Below are positions 12,162 to 23,760 of a stretch of 64,000 nucleotides of DNA, piece after piece. The notes under the pieces were generated by a model. The model did not search any database. It had not been told where the DNA came from and saw only the letters and a program-made list of their open reading frames with translations. How positions within the stretch are numbered: the stretch's first letter is position 1; every line of letters starts with the position of its first letter. A program made the position numbers and the translations under genes. Origin of the DNA: Rehmannia glutinosa (taxonomy: Eukaryota; Streptophyta; Magnoliopsida; Lamiales; Orobanchaceae); NCBI GenBank assembly GCA_016081115.2, contig CM071934.1:64465267-64529266 (forward strand). Direction: 5' to 3'.

Positions 12162-12231
12162 TATGGTATCGTGGCGGGACCTCTCCTAGTAAGGTGTGGT
12201 TCGGGACGAACCAAGCGGAAGTCGGTGGGCT
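12162..12231 (+). other. Cassandra internal region with primer site
   Basis: Seventy bases. TGGTATCGTGGC at 12164-12175 resembles the initiator-Met primer site with changes in its second half. A purine-rich run 'aagcggaagtcggtggg' just before the 3' LTR is the likely polypurine tract. No coding capacity. Confidence 0.85.
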
Positions 12232-12631
12232 TGTGACGCCGGGGCCGAAGAGTGCGGGGAGTGATTGCCGGTGCAAGAAAGCACGGACAAGGAGCGCTCT
12301 TGCAAAGCTTCTAGGCGGAGGGGGACATGAATGAACGATCCCACACCCGAATAAGAGAGATTCTCGAGATCAGTATGTATGGGACTATACAATTGAGGAG
12401 AGCATAAAAGATTTGATAGGTACTACTCATATCAACAAGATGCATCTTCTTTTCTCGTGCTCATCCGATAAAAACTCCGAAAGTTAAGCGTGCTTGGCCT
12501 AGAGCAATTGTGGGATGGGTGACCCCACTGAAGCTTGCTCTCGTGGTGCGCGTGAGTGAGGACAAAGCGTGTTGGAAAGACTCGTGTTGGTTTGTGGGAA
12601 CAGTCGTCGATCCGGAAGGCGGGCCGTTACA
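12232..12631 (+). repeat. Cassandra 3' LTR
   Basis: Starts TGTGACGCCGG, ends GGGCCGTTACA, followed by target duplication TGTGG. Slightly longer than the 5' LTR through small indels. Confidence 0.92.
12415..12552 (+). other. 5S rRNA-like module in Cassandra 3' LTR
   Basis: Contains AAAACTCCGAAAGTTAAGCG, TGCTTGGCC and GGGATGGGTGACC. It is closer to 5S at the ACTCCGAA stretch than the 5' LTR copy, but its CTGGGAAG is degraded to ACTGAAG. The two copies therefore decayed independently after insertion. Confidence 0.85.
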
Positions 12632-15427
12632 TGTGGCCTTTGGAGTTGGCTCATCATCAAAATTGAATCTCATTGGAGCCGTCTTATCATTGACTTGGCT
12701 CGAGATTTTAGAACATCTTCACTTTGTCCATCGTTGGATCTTCATGTTGTGTGGACTCGCTTCATCCTCGGATCCCGAAAATGATGTGTCTATGTTCTCT
12801 TGGGAATCATGAAAGGCGTTGATCTCCTCTTCTCGCAAAGAACTCCTTCAAGTTGAGGAATATTTTATTGTTCATCTTGTCCCTTACCCAGGGAAGTCTC
12901 AACCTCCCTTGGGCCTTCTATACCCCCCAACAGTCTCAACTGCTGTAGGGCCTTGGACAATCCCTTCGACAGTCTCAGTTGTCTTAGGGTCTTCTACGGT
13001 CGCATCCTTTGGAGTCTCCACTCCAAGGATTGCACTTTCGAGACCTGAGTCTCAACTCCTGTGGTCTCGCCATCCTTTACCTCACCAAGCGACAACAGCC
13101 TTCATCGGCCTTCATGACAATTGACATTTCAGCTGAGACAGACTTAACTGTCCGAGCATCATTAATGTCACTCTGCCCTTTTGTGATCTTCTCTCCTTCG
13201 CTGGTCTCCCACAGCATCCTCCGACCTTGCTGTGGTGGAGAGAGTTTTCCCCTCAGCTGGCGCACCAGCTGAGTGAACGGTGTTGGGGTCACTCTTCTCC
13301 TAAGACGCGCCATCGTTCCTCCGAGTGTACAACCGCAATGGCAGGTGTCTCAACACCTTCTTCAAGGGTAGGCTTGGCTTGGGGGCCCAAAGTCCCAGCT
13401 TCATTGCCATGTCCCTGAGAGCCATCAGTTGAGTGCACTGGGGAAAGGGTTGCAACAATATCCGTTGCAATCAGCTGCGCCACTCCCAAAGGATCAGTCC
13501 TAGGAGAGACTTTGGAGGACTCTCCTGGACCCTCTAGAAGACTCATCTCGTGCATGGCTCGTGATTCTGTGATAGCCTGCTGCATCTCGGATTTCTCTCT
13601 GCAGAGTTGGATCCATGTCTTCATCACTATCGCAGACTCATGGATGTGCTCGTAAGTCCCCTGTCACGACATATCTTGGATTTCTCCAAGGCTCTTGCAC
13701 GCTCCTCGACTTTCTCCTTCTCTTCTTCTTTGATAAGACGGAGGGTTTCCATGCAACTGCGTCTTCATTGAGGGCAAATTGGATGGAGGCATGTCCAAGG
13801 AACCTAAGAAGTTCCTCCTCCTCCTCATTGAATTCTCGGGCAAACAAACGATGCCTAGAGTAATCCTACTTCCACGCCCTTCATTCCCTTAATCTTCGCC
13901 AATGTCCGAGTAGACTAGAGAATACATAATCAAGTCATCATCATCATCCTCTCCGGTCTCCGAGATAGGGGCTAATGGGGCTTGCTCTTCCCCCATTTCT
14001 TAGCAGCGTCTATATCCGAGGAGTTGAGAAAACTTGTTCTTGCATGGGCTCTGTTGTCTCAATCGCTTTTTTCTCCTGCTCTCCACACAATCGGGTCTTC
14101 AATTCTCTGTGATCAAGATCGGCAATCTTCTTAGGGTATCTACGATCTCTGAGATCGCTCCTCTTGAGCATCAACAATCTCCTCCTCGCTTCTCCGACTA
14201 AGTACGGACTCGGCAGTGTTCCCAAAGACATGATTTCCTAAATGCCATCTTCACTTGGTGGCAACCAAACTCGGACCTCGTGTTCCACCTCTTCACCTCT
14301 TCTTTGGGGAAGGCATGTGTTTCAATAGAGGGTTTCTTAGAAGCGGCTACCTTTCTCGGACTTGGCGGTCCGCTTATTCACAATAGGAGAAGGAATTTGG
14401 GGTTCCTCCTCTATCTCGGCCATGGGGGCGGGGCTTGGGCTCGCTTGGGAAGGTACATCGACAACATGGGCAGAGGCTTTGGTTTTGGGTCACGTGGGGC
14501 GGGTGCTTTCTTCGACTTGGCTGGGGTAGGGGGCAGGCTTATATGTAGCAACTCCCTTCTTGGATTTGTGCTTTGAAGAGAGAGTCAGGGAGGTCTCAAC
14601 TGTGTCTTCAGAGGATCACCGATTCCCCCTCACTTGTATCACCTTTCTTGCATGTGCCTTCTTCTGTGCTCGAGAGGTTCGCCTTGAACATCTTTTTACT
14701 TGCATGGAAGGGCTTGCCATGGCGCAGATCTGCAATACCCTTAACCTCCATCAAATGGCCAATGACAAGGCCATATCCTGAGCAACCAAAGGTCCCATCC
14801 TCCTCAAGGACCTATTCATCACATTCTCGCATATTCGGTCAAGACGAGCTCAACCCAATTCACCTTCTTTTCTTGCATGATCGCAACCATCACGATCGCC
14901 TTAGCCTTGGACAAAATGATTAAAGCTCCCAAACTTCATATCCACGCACATGGACACGATGTTCATCGTTTGTGGTAGTCTTCTTTCGGGAAGTCCTTCT
15001 TATCTCGTATATAAGGCTTTAGCACAGACTCGGCTTGGCAACTTCCTTCCAAGTCGGCCAGGTTGACATCCTTCTCAAATATGTCCTTCAATCCTTCCGC
15101 GCAAAAAAGAAGTGCTCATCAATGTCTTTTGAAGTGATCTTGATGACCTTGCCGTGGATAGATGAATGTATTTCATTGTCGTGCACCTCTGCGTTAACAT
15201 AAAATATGGCCACTTCCTCCAAGTAGGTGTCGTGAACCGCATCGACGTGAAAGTCCTTTAGCCGCGACTTTTCTAGCTTTTTAGCTATCTTCTTCACAAG
15301 GGCACCATCAATGCCCTGCTTGATCATTCCAAAGAAAAATCCACTGCATAATCTGTGTGGATTTTCTCGACAACAATGCAAAATCATGGTTTCCACCATT
15401 TTCGAAGATTTTATCGATTAGAAACAT

Positions 15428-15930
15428 GATTAATGAACTTGGATAACTAGGATTTAGAACTTAGTTGCAGAGAGAATAAGGTTTCTTTCAAGATTAATAG
15501 GTTTGCGAGGGGAGAAAAATGAAATTTCGTATATAAGGGAAGTGAAAGGACGATTTTTGAATTTGAAAATGTTGATCAAAATCAACAGCTTAAGATTAAG
15601 CTTTCATAATCGCATTAATTTCCCACATTAAATGCAACAAAGATTTATATCCAACCACATGGTTTACCGTGCAACTTTTGTCTTTGATAGTCATAATTAC
15701 GCTGACGTCATCCTTAAATACATTCCCGCTCAAATAAAACGACTGCGTTTTTGTCACTTAGCTCATAAATGATTCAGCTTACTTCTAAAGTGACTTAGCT
15801 CTGCTTCTCTCTACTCATGATGTAACTCATCCTGCACCTAACTCGATACAACCGACTTCCCGACTAGGTTGTTTCACTTGGCCGACATGTGAAACTTGCT
15901 TATTTTCAATTTTCTCATCTCTTTACTCTG
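15428..15930 (-). promoter_or_regulatory. Post-pol spacer with TATA-like box in copia A
   Basis: Noncoding stretch between RNase H and the env-like ORF. On the minus strand it reads GAGCTAAGTGACAAAA, GCGTAATTATG, GCATTTAATG, GGAAATTAATGCG, then CCCTTATATACG (TATA at 15529-15536), with an ATG about 100 nt further at 15427. The same ordered blocks occur on the plus strand in copia C (27000-27330) including a TATA at 27229-27237. Conservation of a noncoding spacer with a TATA box upstream of the third ORF suggests an internal promoter. This is inference. Confidence 0.5.
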
Positions 15931-15949
15931 TGATTGAGTCTTTTGAGTA

Positions 15950-17640
15950 ATCTAACTCAGCTCAATTAACCTTAACTCATTCTTGAGGTCTTCAAACCTC
16001 GATTCACATAATGGCTTTGTGAATATATCATCTAACTTGCTTATCAATCGAGATGTATTCCAAGGTGATGTCTTTTTTTAAACATGATCTCTTATAAAAT
16101 GATATCTCGACATCAATGTGATTTGTTCTTGAATGCAACACTCAATTTTAAGTGATTGCAATAGCACTAGTGTTATCACACATAATTAGAATCTCTTTTT
16201 TCAACATCATAATCTCTCAGCTTGTTGTCTCATCCAAAAGACTTGGGCACAACAACCGCTGACTATCTACTCTGCTACGATTGTGGATGTAACTATTGAA
16301 TTTTGTTTCTTGCTTTAACCAAGAAACCAATCTATTTCAAGCATTTGACATGTACCTAAAGTAATCTTCCCCGTCAACTCTACATCCAACATATTCTAAG
16401 TCCGAGTATCCTACCACCTGAATCCTCCTTCCTTTGATAACATAAGCCGACTTCCTAGCATCCGTTCAAATATCTTAGATTCTCTTAGCAAGTCATGTGA
16501 CTTTCTTTTGGTGCAGATTGAAATCTAGCACATACACCTACCGCAAAGGTGATGTATGGCTTGCTTGCTTGGGGATAGAGCAATGATCCAATGAGAGCTC
16601 TATATCCGATTTGATCAACAACTTTGCCATCTCATTCATGTCCATCTTGGTCGATGTATTCGTAGGAATCTTCATCAAGACTTCTCTTCCATACAAAATT
16701 TCTTCATCAAGTCTCCTGGTATACTTAGTTTGACTTATGAAGGTTCAATCCTTCAATTGTTTGACTTGAAGTCATAGGAATAAAGTCACTCTCCCCATCA
16801 TGCTCATCTCAAATTTTCCTTGCATGAGGTTTGAGAACTTGTCACACATGCCTCTTTATTTGTGGAACCAAAAATGATGTCATCCACATATATTTGAACA
16901 AGCAAGATACTCTCTCCATCTTGAATTCAAGAGTGTTCTATAAACCTTGCCTTTGGTGAATCCATTGTAAGTTAGAAATTGAGACAATGTATTATACCAT
17001 GATCTTGGTGCTTGTTTCAATCCATATAATGCTTTCTTGAGCTTGTAGACCTTATCTCCAATAGTTTTCTGCTCAAAAGTCCATTTAGAAATACACTCTT
17101 CACATCCATTTGATATACAAAGTGAAGTTCTTATGTGCAACATAAGCAAGAAACATCCTTATTGCTTCCAATCGGCAAAATATGAGCAAAGGTTTCATCA
17201 AAATCTACACCTTATTCGTGGCAATACCCTTTGGCTACCAATCTTGCTTTGTTTCTTACAAATGCATCCTTCCTCATTCATCTTGTTTCAAAAACCACTT
17301 AGTACCTATAACATTTTGGTGGGTTGGTCTTTGAACTAATTCCCATACTTTGTTCCTTTCAAACTAATTCAACTCTTCTTGCATGGCCTGAATCAAATGT
17401 GTGTCTTCTAATGCTTGAGACACATCTTTAGGCTCTATTTGGGAAATAAAACAAGTGAACATAGCTTCATGATGTGCTCGGGTCCGGTTCTTATGCAATC
17501 TCTACCATCTCGAATGACTAACTCGGTGGATGGTCTCTCACCATCTCACATCGGGGTTGGAGTAAGTCTCGTGTGGATTCAAATGCCTCGCACTAAGTTG
17601 TCTTGAACAACTCTTTCATCTTCATTCATTGTAGACATTC
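15950..17640 (-). pseudogene. Copia A reverse transcriptase and RNase H
   Basis: The best RT piece (17149-16880) reads GDKVYKLKKALYGLKQAPRSWY, and the catalytic YVDD motif is intact at 16879-16890 in a neighbouring frame. Downstream (16760-15950) are remnants of the copia linker and RNase H in several frames, ending near a DIFTKPL-like stretch before the spacer. Normal function: copying element RNA to DNA in the cytoplasmic particle. Multiple frameshifts and stops make it nonfunctional. The frame order after integrase is typical of Ty1/copia and separates it from Ty3/gypsy. Confidence 0.8.
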
Positions 17641-17689
17641 CAACTGCTCTCGAGATTCAAATATCTCATCTTCATCGGGGTTGAGTGCT

Positions 17690-18720
17690 CTCACTTCACT
17701 TCAACATAAGGACTTTTCTCGCATAGTTGGTCGATTCACTTATCAACTAACTCATCAATGTCTTCTCCATTCACATTAGGTTCATCAAAAACCACATGGA
17801 TAGACTCTTATGTGATCATAGCCCTCTTGTTCAACACTCTATAGGCTTTACTCTCACGACTTAGTATCCCAAAAGATACCTTCATCACTTTAGCATCAAA
17901 AGCCTTCAAATTATCTTTGCCATTGTTATGGATGAAGCATTTACATCCAAATATCTTGAAATATCTAACAAAAGGGCTTTCTCCTGTCAATTGCCTATTT
18001 ATCATGCATCTATTTTGAGTGTGGCATGTTGTATTTATGGCTTCAACCCAAAATCTCTTAGGCAATCCAAATTCACCTAACATAGTCCTTGCTTCCTTGA
18101 GAGTTATGTTCTTCTTTCATTTACTCCATTCTCATTCTGTGGAGTCCTTACTACCGATAACTCATGAGCAATACCATTTTCAACACAATCGAGTTATTAT
18201 CCCATTGACAAACTCGGTTCCTGTCAGTCTTATCTTTATAATGGTTTGACTCTTCTCATTTTGAACTCTTCTCATCGCCTAAGGTAACTTCTCGGTGTTT
18301 CCTTCTTTTTACACATGAAAATTGTCCATGTATATCTTGAATAATCATCCACCACTATAAGAGTGTATTTCTTTCCACCGATGCTAGCCGCTCAATCGGA
18401 CCAAATAAGTCCTTATGCAAATGATGTAATATCCTTGTTGAAGAAGGACTTGCTTATCCTTGAATGATGATTTGATTTTCTTTCTCATCCGCATGCATCA
18501 TATATACTTTCATTCTTGTACATTGAGTCCGCAATCCTTCTACAAGATGACTCCTTGCAAGCTTGTTGATTGTCTTAAAGTTCGGGATGACTACGACTTC
18601 TTGCCCACATCTACCACATACATATTCTTTTTCCTTGAACCTTGCAACACTATTTCATTTGATTCAACATCTTTGATTTGTCATACTCCCATGTTGAATC
18701 CTACATTGTAGCCCTTGTCA
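17690..18720 (-). pseudogene. Copia A GAG-pre-integrase and integrase
   Basis: Between 18620 and 18290 the minus strand, across frames, gives INKLARSHLVEG, HLHKDLFGPIE and VDDYSRYTW-like stretches, the zinc-binding and first catalytic regions of copia integrase. The open piece 18083-17808 reads GLPKRFWVEAINTTCHTQNRC and FKIFGCKCFIHNNGKDNLKAFDAK, the conserved C-terminal part of the domain. It inserts element DNA into the host genome. Stops and frame changes throughout; nonfunctional. Plus-strand frames over this region are shadows. Confidence 0.78.
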
Positions 18721-18761
18721 CGCGAGTTGGGCGATACTCAACAAAGTTGAAGTTGAGGCCT

Positions 18762-20428
18762 TCAAAGATAAACAACATCCGTGATTTTCAATCCATTTTT
18801 CTTGATGGATCCTGTGCCTTTGATCTCCCCGAGCTTCATTTCCTCCAAACATAACTTTAGCGCCTCTAATTTCCTTGAATCTTGACAGATTTTTCTTGTT
18901 TCCTCGTCATATGTCCGAACACCCACTATCCATGTACCAGTTTCCTTGGCACTTTCGATTTGTTCCTTGAACTCCGCAATCAAGGAAATTAGTTTTTAGG
19001 TACCCATACTTGTCTCCTGGTCCTGGGGTTAGTGCTATAAGATGTTCCAACCAACCTATAGCCAAATGGTCTCGACTCAAGAGGTTGCCATCTATCGCCC
19101 ATAATCATAATGTACATTAGCAAATTGCTTACGGGTTTTAGGATCATGCGTATGTCTCTATTGTCTTTATGCCTGTGTATGTGTTTTAGCAATTGCTTTC
19201 TTTGGGGTAGTTGTGGTATTTCCGAGTGTAGTGCTTGGGTGCATATGTGTGATGATAAAAGCTCTTTTGCTTTTGGAATGACCTTTCTTTGAGTTTTAGG
19301 TCTTTGCCATTTTGGCTTATATTCCATAGTCTATCTTTGATGTTTCACATTATTTCAATCAAAGATGGTTTGGATAGTTTCTACCATTCCCATCAAATGT
19401 ATTTCTTTGATGAAATTTCGGGTTTTTGGTAGCTCTGTTTGCTCTTCCTAGAGTATTTTCTGCTTGGAGTTTTTCAAGAACACGGATGAATTTCTTCTCA
19501 ACTCTCTTTTTCAAAGATACTCAATCGGATTCTTTCCTTTCCATTTATAACCAAGGCCAATATGATTTTGATTGTCCTTTGGAGTGAATGTGGGGGCATC
19601 ATTTGGTGTTTTGGGTTTTTGGAATGCTTCATTGCTTGAAGATCTCTTTTCCAAAATCACTCTAGGAGTTTGACTATGCACAAAGGAATTAAATCCTATG
19701 CCTGTCTTGTCTCCACATTCCTTTTGACTCATAATAAGTTCATCCAATGATTTAGATGCTTTTGTAAATAAGGCAATCACATTTTTAAGATCTTTTCCTC
19801 TTTTCTCGTAGCAACTAACTCGTTATGATCTTGGCATTTTCAAATTTCAACTTAGCGTTCTTATCACTATATGTGACTCGTAGAGTACTCACTCTTTTGT
19901 CACCGTGAGTGCTCTTAAAATCTTCATACACATTTCCTTCAAAGTGTAAATTCTTTCCCAAGTGCTTTGAAAGCTCATTTGTAATCTCAAGAACTGCATC
20001 TAGCTGATCCAGAGTTTCACCTACAAGCATTTTAAAATTTTCAAATTTTTGAACAAAGAACGATTTGGAAGATTTCTTTGCAGATTTGGAAGATTTGACT
20101 TTGTTGAACATGGCTTTGTCCAACATTTTGTAGAGAATATCCTTGGCCATATTATCCAGGTTATATCTCTTTCTATCTTCATTTGTCCATTCAGTTGTTG
20201 GTTTTTCAACCAAGGTCGGTCTAGCTTCAAAGAAGCAGCCTTCTTCTCCTTCAAATTAAATGCTCTTAGTACTGTTAGTGTTGACATTGAGTATTTGCAA
20301 AGTGGCCCATCCTCTATCACAAGCCACATTTCATCATGTAATGTAGATAGATGAGCTGCATACGAATTTTCCAAATCATCAAATTCCTCTCTTGTGAACA
20401 TAGGAATGCGAGTTAGATTTCCTTCCAT
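18762..20428 (-). pseudogene. Copia A gag and protease, zinc knuckle lost
   Basis: Gag starts at 20428 (MEGNLTRIPMFTREEFDDLE), 124 nt past the LTR, and shifts frame near 20210 into EWTNEDRKRYNLDNMAKDIL. It continues to ITNELSKHLGK, then joins the late gag segment TLRVTYSDKNAKLKFE, skipping the zinc-knuckle region that copia C and D retain at least in part; an internal deletion of several hundred bases is likely. The late part (19780-19511) has KSLDELIMSQKE and QTPRVILEK. The protease motif WYMDSGCS is readable at about 18915-18940 (DSG at 18922-18930), out of frame with the flanking ORF. Nonfunctional. Confidence 0.8.
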
Positions 20429-20537
20429 GATAATAACTTGAAAAATGAAAGACTTTGAAAATGCAAGTGTTTAAAAATGTTTTGAAAAGATAGGGATCTA
20501 GTTCAAGAACTGGTGCGTAAGGCTCAATGAACCAACC

Positions 20538-20549
20538 GCTCCGATACCA
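20538..20549 (-). other. Primer binding site of copia A
   Basis: The complement reads TGGTATCGGAGC, one mismatch from the initiator-Met primer site TGGTATCAGAGC, two bases from the LTR end. Confidence 0.85.
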
Positions 20550-20551
20550 CC

Positions 20552-22074
20552 CGTAGGTCCCAAGGGTGTGATGTAAGGTTTAGAAGGTGGAGGGGTTGAA
20601 TAAACCTTACCAAATTTTTGATTTTAGTCCTTTTAAATAGTACAACCGAGTTGACTCAAATGATCATTGTGTCCTTGAGGGACACTAAGTTTGCTATTCA
20701 CTAAGTTACCCACTCAATGACTTCGATAAAGTCGTTGATAGTATAACTCGACTACTTAAGCCAAATGCTTAACTTGGATGATTTGGTTTTTAACAATAAA
20801 CGTGAGACTTAACACCCATTGATTTGATTTAAGCTTGTTTTAGCACTTAGTTATTTATCGCTTGGATAACAAATATAAACTAACAACGATATAAGTAAAT
20901 ATGCGGAATGTAAATTGCCGAAAGTAAATTGACACGAGTATTTTATAGAGGTTCAAGATGGGGTAATTCTTCTATTCCTCTCCTCTCCAACTCCCGGAGG
21001 AATCCACTAAGTAAGAGATCATTTTACAAAGCGAGTTATCGTGTGGAGACAACCAGGATCACACAATCGGCTTCTCCTTGACTCGGCTTCTTCACAGGGC
21101 AAATGGGCTTTGCTACTTCAACTCACTTCTCAAGTTCTTGGATTTGATCACGAAGCCCTCCAACAAACCTGATACTTGGTTCGACCTTGAACCTTTCTAC
21201 GATCCTTCAACTTGGAAAGTAGACCCTTTTGTTTCTTTAAAAATTCCTCTTCAATCAAGTTGAAGTTATCTCTCCTTCACACTTGTGTTGGATCAAGTTT
21301 CTTTGGGTTTAAGGCTTGAGGAATTGCTTGAATTTCTTTAAGAATTTTGCAGTTACTTGCTTGAATATTATTTGATCGCTCGTGGTTCAGTGACCTTTTC
21401 TCAATAACTACCTTAACCTTTTATAGTGCACATTTGAAATTCGTGGTTCGTGTGACCTTTTCTCAATATTCGTGGTTCACTTTTGTGTTCGTTGGCTTGT
21501 CTTGTCTTGGTCTCAAACCTTTGTGATGTTGTCCTTTCCTCGTATTAAATGGCATTTCAGTTTTGCGGGTTCGACACAAGGTGCGATGTTTCCCATTGTT
21601 CCTTCCTTTTGCACAATTCTCGCCAAACAATTTAAGACCTGCAACTTGACATATTACTATATCGAGTAATATACTTGACTTTATTCCAACGGATCTAAGT
21701 CGATTGTCTTCACTTCACTATTGCTTTTACCCCCCAGGTGACTTGAGTCCGCTCCAATCATGGGATTGACTCAACTATCACTTCAACCGATAGACTTGGC
21801 TTCTTGAGTTGACTTGACCGACACTTCTCATAGTCAGTTCGCCTGACTTCTCTTGCAATGAGTCCTTGACTCCTTCTAGGCCATACTCACCGACACACAC
21901 GTAGTATTCATTCTAGTCGTAGTTGACTTCTTGTAATCTTTCACATAGCCGACTAAACTCACTCTTCTAGTCCTCTCTATTACAATGCACAATTACAAAG
22001 AAAATGGGGTGCCAACTTCCCAGCTTTAAGTTTTACATGGTATCATCAAAATCTAATGTATAAATTTCCTAACA
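20552..22074 (-). repeat. Copia A 5' LTR
   Basis: On the minus strand it starts TGTTAGGAAATTTATACAT at 22074 and ends GGGACCTACG next to the primer site (terminal CA mutated to CG). Length about 1.52 kb. A TATA-like 'CTATAAAATACT' lies at about 20938-20950 on the minus strand. Related LTRs of the same family occur in D, G and H. Confidence 0.85.
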
Positions 22075-23760
22075 CAAATCTTGGGAAGGTGTACACACAG
22101 AATAAAATGTGTATGAAGATCCTAAGGTCTCTCCCGGATGAGTGGGAAATGAAGGTCATGGCCCCGACACATTCCATGGATCTCACCAGACGTCAAACCA
22201 TGATATGTTCTCCGATCTTAAAGCATATGAGTTTAAGCCGAGGAGGAAAGAACAAGAGGAGATAGTTGTACCCAAGACAACTTGCACTCATGGCTGGTGA
22301 AGGAAAGAAAGATGAATCTAAGGAGACCATAGACCAAGAGGAGAGTGCCCCGATGGTAAAGGTTCAATAAGTTCTTCAATAAGAACTATAAAAGTAACAT
22401 GGTTGAATCATCAAGAGACACTCAAAGACTTCCAAAGCAAGGGAGGACAGACCACCCAAGAGAGCTCAACATCAAAGAACCGAGTATCGTAGAGCCGACA
22501 ATCGGAGGACCGATAGAGTTGACTTGCAGAGAGATGAGAACCTGGGCTGGAATTGCAAGCAACAAGGACACTTCACTGTTCAATGTCACTATCCACCATT
22601 CAACAAGTAAAGAAATGATGAAGAAAGAAAAGCCTTCAGGAAAGAAGACAAGAAAAGAAGATAGCCATGTTGGTCACCGAGATCACGACATGACCAAGTG
22701 CGAGAACTAGCGACTCGGATAGTAGTGAAACATACTACTCAAGTGATATAGAAGAAGATGCTTTGATATGCCTCATGGCGAAAGAACAAGACTCAAAAGA
22801 TCAAGAAGATGAGGTACACTCTAACTCATCTCATTCTCGATTCTAGTAATAGTGATTGTGACACAAACACTTCATTACCCACAGATCTTTATGATTCTAT
22901 TGGAAAAATGATGAAAGATTTTGAGCACATAAAAATCTCTCACACACTCGTTAAATGAGGAAAACAAACTTTAATGCCAAAACTCACAAATGACCAAAGA
23001 GTTGAGTACTCTAAGTCACATAGTTGATGAGAATACTAAGTCAAGGTCGAATTGCCAAGATCCAAGTAGACTTAGTCACTACGAAAAAAGGGAAAAAGAT
23101 GAATGTGGTGACAAGACAGGACATTGGATTTAGTTCCTTTGTGCATGCTCAAGTCCCAAGAGTGGTTATGGAAAAAGGATCATTAAGTAATGAGGGAATC
23201 CAAAATCCAAAGCACCATATGTTGCACCAACACCCACTCCAAAACACAATCACAACCATACTGGCATTGGATATAAGGGAAAAAGGCAAGAGGCTAGTTG
23301 AGTATCTTTGAAAGGACAATGAATCGAATTTAAAAGTCCATCAAAGACTCCAAATAAGAAATACTCAGAAAATCTAAACAGAGCTACCAAACCCCGTAGA
23401 TTTCAAAGAAAGAAAGTCATATGATGGGATTGGTAGAAATTACCTAAGCCAAGCTTCGATCGTAATAACCAAATGAGATATCACCCAAGACCTATGGGAT
23501 ACAAGCCAAAGTGGCAAAGACCTCAACCTCATTATAGGTCATTCCCAAGGCAAAATAGCTATAATCATCACACATATGCATACAGACAAAAGAGACAGCT
23601 TGTATGATCCTAAAACCCCAAGCAATTTGCAAATGTGCATTATGATTATGGAACTAATAGGTGGTAGCCTCTTGAGTCGATCATCCGGCTATAGGTTCAG
23701 TGGAACAACGAGTGCCAAGAAACCAGGTACATGGATAGTGGTTGTTCCGGACATATAATA
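22075..23760 (+). pseudogene. Copia C gag and protease (5' truncated)
   Basis: Opens in mid-gag with LGKVYTQNKMCMKILRSLPD, EWEMKVMA, then the Lys-rich link before the zinc knuckle and a KKEKPSGKKTRKEDS stretch. The knuckle itself is only partly readable across frames near 22530-22600. Later pieces match the late gag of A (GFSSFVHAQVPRVVMEKGS at 23120-23180). Protease DSG is readable at 23734-23742 (WYMDSGCSG across a frame change). No start codon of its own, because the 5' end is removed at the A LTR. Confidence 0.75.

Larger units (their letters stand above)
11771..12631 (+). mobile_element. Cassandra TRIM retrotransposon, complete
   Basis: Two LTRs of 391 and 400 bp (TGTGACGCC...GTTACA) flank a 70-bp interior, and the whole is bordered by the 5-bp target duplication TGTGG (11766-11770 and 12632-12636). 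Each LTR holds 5S rRNA-like sequence, the defining trait of Cassandra. It encodes no protein and depends on enzymes from autonomous elements. It lies on the plus strand inside the env-like region of copia A, so it inserted after A. Clean ends and target duplication make this the best-preserved element in the window. Confidence 0.93.
10842..15427 (-). pseudogene. Env-like third ORF of copia A, broken
   Basis: Open pieces on the minus strand from 15427 to 10842 follow pol and precede the polypurine tract. The N-terminal piece (15399-15088) reads EEVAIFYVNAEVH and GKVIKITSKDIDEHF, like a domain found in plant 'transposon protein' ORFs (PF20167-like, by memory). Middle pieces are rich in Lys, Ser, Pro and Glu and look disordered; 13627-13289 has EGPGESSKVSPRTDPLG. 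The C-terminal piece (11174-10842) has a Gly/Arg patch RGRGRCGGGGRGSQRR. I see no signal peptide or membrane segment, so 'env-like' is positional. A Cassandra element interrupts it at 11771-12631. Related sequence is at 50332-52110 in H (shared AKKGKK-type stretch). Numerous stops make it nonfunctional. Confidence 0.65.
9110..22074 (-). mobile_element. Copia element A (Sirevirus-like), nearly full length
   Basis: Reading on the minus strand: 5' LTR (22074-20552), initiator-Met-type primer site, gag, protease, integrase, RT, RNase H, a promoter-like spacer, a long env-like region, polypurine tract and a 3' LTR cut short at 9110. A copia element with a multi-kilobase ORF between pol and the 3' LTR is the hallmark of Sireviruses. 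The total is about 13 kb including an inserted Cassandra element. All ORFs carry frame breaks. The 3' LTR lacks about 200 bp of its downstream end, where the B LTR begins. Confidence 0.8.

Noticed and set aside
12044..12334. Open frame of 96 codons on the plus strand
   Set aside because: It runs from the 5S module of one Cassandra LTR through the interior into the next LTR; noncoding by nature.
11953..12552. A pair of 5S rRNA genes
   Set aside because: The 5' halves are too diverged, and the LTR structure with target duplication shows these are Cassandra modules.
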